NCBI RefSeq assembly: GCF_037975245.1
Contig: NC_092576.1
Coordinates: 3,605,001-3,669,000, forward strand
Direction of reading: 5' to 3'
From: Apostichopus japonicus
Lineage: Eukaryota > Echinodermata > Holothuroidea > Aspidochirotida > Stichopodidae
DNA: 64,000 nucleotides
The position numbers and the translations under genes were made by a program. The notes under the pieces are model-generated. The model was not told where the DNA came from and did no database searches. It worked only from the letters and a program-made list of their open reading frames with translations. Position 1 is the first letter of the stretch, and each line of letters opens with the position of its first letter. Positions 57,401 through 64,000 of the stretch are shown here, one piece after another.

Positions 57401-60400
57401 TTTCATTCTTAATGGTTTAAAGCTTAGCATAAAACTGAAAGTACAATTATCAAGATTGTGTGTTTATTTACATACCACACAATGGAGTTCTTAATTGAAT
57501 AGTGTGTTTTAATAATAGAATGGCTAATGAGGCTTCAGCATACTGAATATTCAATACTTACAGAACATTTTACATAGAAATTAAATATACATAGAAATTA
57601 AATGTGGGTTTAGTAGTCAAGTTTGAAGAAATAGAAAGCGAGGACTGGAGGGCATAATATGTACATTTAGTTTATAAATGCATGTATGTGGGCTCTAAGT
57701 ACTGTTGTTTGTGATTAGGGATGACTTAACCAATTCTTCTTGCATAATTATATCTTCAGAACCATTGCTGATAGCCCCCGTATCTCTGAGATACCACCTG
57801 GTTACTTCAATCTACCCTCGTTAACTGATCTGTAAGTATGAACATTATTGTAATTAAAAGGCCAGAACCGCCAGATACCATCTGGTTGCTTCAAGTTCTC
57901 ATAAACCTACAGTATATTTACTAATAGGCCAGATACCATTAACTTACAGTATCTGTAAATATACAATATAGTCAAATACCTCCTAAATTATTTCTTGCTG
58001 CAATTTCTTACACATGTACCATTTGGTCAAAGTTGCAGTGAGTTAGTCTGCGTACTCATGTACAACTAGCTAGTATATGTCTAGCACTACAGGAGCCCTA
58101 GTGTTACAGGAACCAAGCTACCTTTGTACAGTAGGTATTTCTGCTGATGTTTTTCGGAATTGTTTGAGACAAAATAGGCCTACATTAGCTGCATGCATAT
58201 TAATGATTTATTGACTTGTTTTACGCTGGTCATCCCTTTCTTTTCTTGGAAGAATAATTCAATTTCATACTGCACAGACATTTTCCAATGTGCATTATTA
58301 AGCGCCATGTAGATCTGCCTAACCTTGATTTATAAAAGAGTATTGACGAATGATGATGCTGTAATTTTGTACAGTATGCTACAAGTATTGATCCTTAATA
58401 GCGATAATAGTGGCGAGTGAAGCTTTCGGCACAAACGCCAAATGTCGAGTATATACTTTTAATGATAGTTGTCAGGGCCTGTATAACACGATACTAAATA
58501 TTTCTCTTTTTCCCGCAGAAATTTGAGCAACAACGATTTGGAAACCATCAGTAAGGAAAGTTTTGAGTATGTTGGATCCTTGCAAAACATGTGAGTGAGC
58601 CACTCTGAGTTCATATGAAGTTCATTTATACAGTATTGTAATACCCATTATCAAGTATGGGAAGATACACTGTATAAATGAACCTGATAGTAAACTAGCT
58701 ATGTCCATATAGAGTAATCATACTGTACCCAGTATGAAGTATGGGCTGATACTGCACCTGAGAGTAAACTAGCTACAGTAATCATACTGTACCCATTGTG
58801 AAGTATCTAGGCTGATACTGGAACAGTTCTAGTAAACTTGATATTCATATAGAGTAATCATACTGTATCAATTATGAAGTATGGGCTGATACTGCACCTG
58901 AGAGTAAACTTGCTATATCCAAATACAGAGTAATCATACTGTACCCAGTATGGAGTATGGGCTGATACTTCACCTGATATTAAACTAGATATATCCATAT
59001 TGAGTAATCATACTGTACCCATTATGAAGTATGGGTAGATACTTCACTTGATAGTAAACTAGTAAGGCAATGTAGAGTAATCATACTGTACCCATTATGG
59101 AGTATGGGCTGATACTGCACCTGAGACTACACTAGATATATCCATATTGAGTAATCATACTGTACCCATTATGGAGTATGGGCTGATACTTCACCTGATA
59201 TTAAACTAGATATATCCATATTGAGTAATCATACTGTACCCATTATGAAGTATGGGTAGATACTGCACCTGATATTAAACTAGATATATCCATATTGAGT
59301 AATCATACTGTACCCATTATGAAGTATGGGCTGATACTTCACCTGAGAGTAAACTTGCTATATCCATATATAGAGTAATCATACTGTACCCATTATGGAG
59401 TATGGGCTGATACTTCACCTGATATTAAACTAGATATATCCATATTGAGTAATCATACTGTACCCATTATGGAGTATGGGCTGATATTTCACCTGATATT
59501 CAACTAGATATATCCATATTGAGTAATCATACTGTACCCATTATGGAGTATGGGCTGATACTTCACCTGATATTAAACTAGATATATCCATATTGAGTAA
59601 TCATACTGTACCCATTATGAAGTATGGGCTGATACTTCACCTGAGAGTAAACTTGCTATATCCATATATAGAGTAATCATACTGTACCCATTATGAAGTA
59701 TGGGTTGATACTTCACCTGATATTAAACTAGATATATCCATATTGAGTAATCATACTGTACCCATTATGAAGTATGGGTAGATACTGCACCTGATATTAA
59801 ACTAGATATATCCATATTGAGTAATCATACTGTACCCATTATGAAGTATGGGCTGATACTGCACCTGAGAGTAAACTTGCTATATCCATATATAGAGTAA
59901 TCATACTGTACCCATTATGAAGTATGGGTTGATACTTCACCTGATATTAAACTAGATATATCCATATTGAGTAATCATACTGTACCCATTATGAAGTATG
60001 GGTAGATACTGCACCTGATATTAAACTAGATATATCCATATTGAGTAGTCATACTGTACCCATTATGAAGTATGGGCTGATACTTCACCTGAGAGTAAAC
60101 TTGCTATATCCATATATAGAGTAATCATACTGTACCCATTATGGAGTATGGGCTGATACTTCACCTGATATTAAACTAGATATATCCATATTGAGTAATC
60201 ATACTGTACCCATTATGAAGTATGGGTTGATACTTCACCTTGGAGTACACTACTGGACATAGCTATGTTCGTAGCTTTTCCATTTTATTGTGTTCCCAGT
60301 TTAACATCATTGAATAATACTAGACAATAATATACTTTATCTTTGGCTCAGTAGACTACAGTACATGTACTTACTGTGCTATATCTCCATTTCATATGAT

Positions 60401-63400
60401 CTAGTTTCCTTTCAAATGTTGAATTCAGAGAAGAAAGGAACTGCTTAAAAATTCTTATCTGAAAAACTTGTTCCTAACTCAAAACACTGTCGTTTTCCAC
60501 AATTGCAGAACGTAGTCATATCTAGCTTAATCCTTTTTGTGTAGAAATCCAATTTATTGTTTTCTGTAACCAATTTTTTGCTATAAATGATGGTACTTTT
60601 TTTTTTATAAACCATGAAGTTTGGACATGTAAACCTAAATACTCGTTATTAAAATAGACAAGTTTCTTTTAAAGGAATGTTATTCAGGAATGTATTATTT
60701 TATCTTTTGTCTACATTTTCCAGAGACCTCTCAATGAATCCCATTGTGTGTAACAAGAAGATTGACTGGTTACAAATCTGGCGTGAATCCTACCCTAGGA
60801 ATAAGGTCATCGGTAACTGCACAAATGGAAATACCATCAGTAATTATCTTGGTAAGTACATGATCGAAAATAAAAATAAAATGAAAAGAAATTTCAAGAG
60901 ATGTCTGGCTGAATGACATAACTTATTACAATAATAAGTTTAATATTTAGAAGAAGATGATTATGGGCACAATAATAATTTTGTGTGTCTCTTTAGAGTG
61001 TAAATACTATTAAGTATTGTAGTCCTATTGTGTAGGTTCGTTCATATTACATGACAATTAATGTCGCTATGTTTTATACTAGGCACATGATTCAGTCTGA
61101 GAGATTGTAATGGATCCCCATTAACAGGGCACCACAGCTCTGATAGTAATCGTGTGATTCAATTTGAAGAGAAACAATCAACTTTGTTAGATACTTGTAG
61201 CAAGCCATAACATTCTAAATCCAACAGTGGTTCCTTGACATATCTACTGTACATGTAGTTAGATCAATCTGTGAACATCCTCATTAGCATAGATATGTAA
61301 ATGCATTTAATAATTTCCTGTCCAGGTATTTTGTCAACTTTCACTTTCATAATGCCACTTAGAGTTAAGCGACACACTCAGCTTATTTCCTTTGAACTGT
61401 TTGCAATGTCAGCATCTTTAATAGCCTTCAAGTTACCATTACTGTAAACTACTGTACCTATGTAGTGTACATACAGTATGTGTGCACATGTGTAGTTTGT
61501 ACACATGTCCATTGATACTTGCTTGTAAACATCTCCTATTGTACGGTACAGTAGCTAATATGCTACACACACTGATGCTTATAATTATACTGTATATATT
61601 GTAGTATGTACAGTAGATGCTGCCTGGTTAGTAGTACAAGTACCTAATAAAACCACCAGTGTAAATAGGTCAACATAGGTCAAGATCATGGTAGTTCCTA
61701 TTGGTATATTGACCTTCAATCAGTGATTAGAAGAATTTATTTCAGGAAAATGTAGTGTAACAGGTCTGGCAATGTGTATGTATGTCTGGGTCATTGGAGG
61801 CAATCTCCTATCATGGGTTCAGAGTTCATTGGTCAAGCCCTTAGTAGATTGTATATCCATGTTTGTGTATCTCCTAGCAACAGTATGTCTGGGTACATTG
61901 GAGGCAATCCCCTATCATGGGTTCAGAGTTCATTGGTCAAGCCCTTAGTACAGTAGATTCCATGTTTGTGTATCTCCTAGCAACAGTATGTGTGGGTCAT
62001 TGGATGTAATCTCCTATCATAGGTTCAGGGGTTACAGTCTTACATTACAGGTGTACAGTATTACATGTCTAGCAATGTGTATTTCTGGGTCATTAGAGGT
62101 ACTGTAATCTCTTTAAATGGGTTCAGGGGTGACAGTCTTACATTACAGGTGTACAGTATTACAGGTCTAGCAATGTGTATGTCTGGGTCATTAGAGGCAA
62201 TCTCTTTAAATGGGTTCAGGGGTTACAGTCTTACATTACAGGTGTACAGTATTACAGGTCTAGCAATGTGTATGTCTGGGTCATTAGAGGTACTGTAATC
62301 TCTTTAAATGGGTTCAGGGGTGACAGTCTTACATTACAGGTGTACAGTATTACAGGTCTAGCAATGTGTATGTCTGGGTCATTAGAGGCAATCTCTTTAA
62401 ATGGGTTCAGGGGTTACAGTCTTACATTACAGGTGTACAGTATTACAGGTCTAGCAATGTGTATGTCTGGGTCATTGGAGGCAATCTCCTTTCATGGGTT
62501 CAGGGGTTACAGTCTTGAAACAAGTTGGCTCAAGCCCAGCTGAGTATTTGTATTTATATCCATGTGTACAGTATCTCCTAGCAACAGTATGCCTGTGTCA
62601 CTGGTGGCAAAGTATTGCCAATGGTTAGCATATATATATGAATAATGAATATATGAATATATGAATAATGATGTAGAGGTATCATTGGATCCCTGATGTT
62701 TTTGAGACATATCTATACACTTTCATTCCATTCTCAAAATCAGTTTAAACTCGAAATGGGTCATGATTTCTGGAAGATGGTCATATTTCTTTTTTCATTT
62801 CAGATGGCAAACCAGGTGCAGCTTTGACAATTAAATTAGGAGATGATGACCTTACCTTTGATAGGACCTGTGAAAGCCTGTATATAGCAGCTACTTTGGA
62901 TTCAGCAGCACCAAGTGCAATGACTTACAGTAAGACAATGAAATCATAATTCCTGAACATGTGTACTTCAAAATACCTCTACAGGAACACACGATACTTA
63001 GTTATAATGACCCCTGACAACACATTGGCTTGTGGGCAATGGAAGCCTATATAGTGATATACAGTCTACAATGGGCACGAAAGAAATATCAATATGATGA
63101 AACATGGAACTAATTATACACAACAACCAAATGTATGATGTAGACTAGTTACCATATATGCTGGCCTAGACATGTACACTGTACCACTACCTTACATGAC
63201 ATGTCCATAAACAATGTCAGAAATGAATGTAAACTAAAACGAGTACCTTGAAAGAAAATGGAGGAATAACAATACTGCACATTTGACTGATTTAATTGAG
63301 CCCCTTAAATATTGTAGAAAATAATACATAGATCTCTGCATCACAAGAACATGCCCTTAAAAAGGCCTAGTAGTTGCTGACAACTTTCATGAACTCATGT

Positions 63401-64000
63401 CCTAAGTTACCATTAACAGTTATCCAATTTTTTAAATTTATTCAAAGGCGAACAGATTTTTTTCCTTTTCTCCAACCTCTATCTAGGCAAGTCTGCCCAG
63501 CCCCGGCGCTTTCCGACCCCTTGTCCATTACTGTGTGTAAATAACTTTTTACGAAATGTTGATTAAAAAACTTCAATGGCTACTTATGATGATGTTTGAA
63601 GTAGTTACATTTAAACGTTGCACAAACAATTTAAGTGAAGCACATGGTCAAAAGGGACAGCGAAAATGTATGCCAGTTTGCAAGGAAGAAATTACTGTGG
63701 TATGAATTGCAAATTTTACTTTAGCAACTCAATGCGGAGAGAACAAACATACTGTGATATGATTTTTTTTATTTCAGTATCAAAGATGTTAAATTCACAC
63801 AAAATTTGTAAATTGTCTCAACTCATAACATTTTGTGATCAAAACAGTTATTCAAATATTAGGTGATATTCTTAGAAACAGTTCAACTACAACTTTTGTA
63901 CCATGAGCAATTGTCCAAAAAAGCAAGGTCCAAGTTATGATAATTGAATGCACACATAATAACCTGTAGCATAAAATTCCCTATCTCTTCACAGGGTAAA
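54426..64000 (+). CDS. Secreted or membrane leucine-rich-repeat protein, 5' part
   Basis: Exons 54426-54613, 57760-57831, 58519-58590, 60724-60851, 62804-62929, probably 63778-63862, and a next exon from 63995; phases agree throughout. Exon 1 gives a signal peptide (MMTAKCTPALTLVLYLVTFA) and an LRRNT cap with CPNGCECPG and a fourth Cys. Exons 2 and 3, each exactly 72 bases, encode single LRRs (ISEIPPGYFNLPSLTDL; LNLSNNDLETI), the classic one-repeat-per-exon layout with phase 2 borders. Exon 4 is an LRRCT cap (LSMNPIVCNKKIDWLQIW and GNC). Exon 5 (DGKPGAALTIKLGDDDLTF, one Cys) and exon 6 are not recognised. With only two full repeats it is short for an LRR receptor. The 3' part, including any membrane segment, lies beyond the window. 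Confidence 0.75.
54614..57759. other. First intron of the LRR gene
   Basis: 3.1 kb with AGGCCTAG-rich text (54,690-54,800) and the palindrome-ended segment 55446-56247. No other gene seen. Confidence 0.6.
55446..56247. mobile_element. Possible element with palindromic ends
   Basis: The left end is a hairpin TATTCGCACGA / TCGTGCGAATA (55446-55473). The right end is a perfect 24-base palindrome (56224-56247) whose half is TATTGGCACGTG, so it contains two CACGTG E-boxes and ends in CCAAT-type words. Between them TTCGTGCGAATA and TTATTGGTACG recur (56,030, 56,105, 56,170). The symmetric ends suggest a small mobile element; no target duplication is proven. Confidence 0.35.
58640..60245. repeat. 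~74-79-bp minisatellite in LRR intron 3, about 20 copies
   Basis: Monomers share GAGTAATCATACTGTACCCA, TTATGAAGTATGGGCTGATA and CTTCACCTGATATTAAACTA. Two monomer types alternate: ...GATATTAAACTAGATATATC and ...GAGAGTAAACTTGCTATATC. This indicates higher-order amplification. No coding. Confidence 0.95.
60852..62803. other. LRR intron 4 with a ~93-98-bp tandem repeat
   Basis: From about 61,765 to 62,520 a unit with AGCAATGTGTATGTCTGGGT, GGGTTCAGGGGTTACAGTC and TTACATTACAGGTGTACAGT repeats about six times with a shift between 93 and 98 bases. Open frames across it are repeat shadows. Confidence 0.9.
62930..63777. other. LRR intron 5
   Basis: No repeats of note and no coding signal. It ends in a strong polypyrimidine tract and TTTCAG before the proposed exon at 63778. 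Confidence 0.5.

Noticed and set aside
62065-62543. Open frames of 77 and 122 codons
   Set aside because: They follow the 93-98-bp intronic tandem repeat of the LRR gene, with repeated peptide text and no splice support.

Overview
The window is nuclear DNA of a eukaryote. Coding sequence is cut into short exons by GT-AG introns, and the DNA is AT-rich with long (TA)n tracts, minisatellites, SINEs and DNA transposons. The very frequent palindrome TAGGCCTA, secreted LRR and IgV-type genes, and an element with CACTG ends fit a marine deuterostome invertebrate. An echinoderm, perhaps a sea cucumber, is my best guess, but this is inference from general sequence character and not from a database match.

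Layout. About 1-51,090 is a tandem array of three diverged segmental units: A (1-14,720, its 5' edge cut by the window), B (14,721-29,793) and C (29,794-about 51,090). Each unit holds, on the + strand, one small multi-exon gene. It encodes a signal peptide, a single V-like immunoglobulin domain split over two exons, a short Ser/Thr-rich stalk and a membrane exon. I call these IgV-A (5612-9170, with a second possible last exon at 10779-10912), IgV-B (21048-24695) and IgV-C (34858-37396). The Ig exons are closely similar, while the stalk, membrane and tail exons differ in each copy. All internal junctions I can place are phase 1, so these modules can be swapped without breaking frame. IgV-C looks degraded at its 3' end and lacks part of the 5' flank. 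Each unit also carries a short compact frame that looks like a small secreted peptide, open in B (27931-28125) and C (40823-40978) and broken in A.

Mobile DNA has remodelled the units. There is a SINE-like element with tRNA-type A and B boxes and a complete hammerhead ribozyme fold (25591-25758, minus strand). A second tRNA-derived SINE lies at 10354-10480. A SINE in IgV-C begins with a U2 snRNA-like head. Several terminal-inverted-repeat elements are present: 15405-16179 with an 8-bp duplication, 26981-27361, 14211-14600 and its orthologue 29286-29673, and 38134-39999. An 8.07-kb element with CACTG ends and a CA target duplication (42190-50257) carries a spliced minus-strand gene and many copies of a repeat containing perfect DR1 nuclear-receptor half-site pairs. 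This element sits inside an 84-bp minisatellite (to about 51,050) that appears to be amplified from a SINE body.

From 51,090 to 64,000 the DNA is single-copy-like apart from minisatellites. It holds the 5' part of a secreted or membrane leucine-rich-repeat gene (exons from 54426, running off the window) with a palindromic NF-kB site and two palindromic CRE sites about 0.4 kb upstream. Tandem IgV receptors beside an LRR receptor suggest an innate-recognition neighbourhood. That functional reading is inference.
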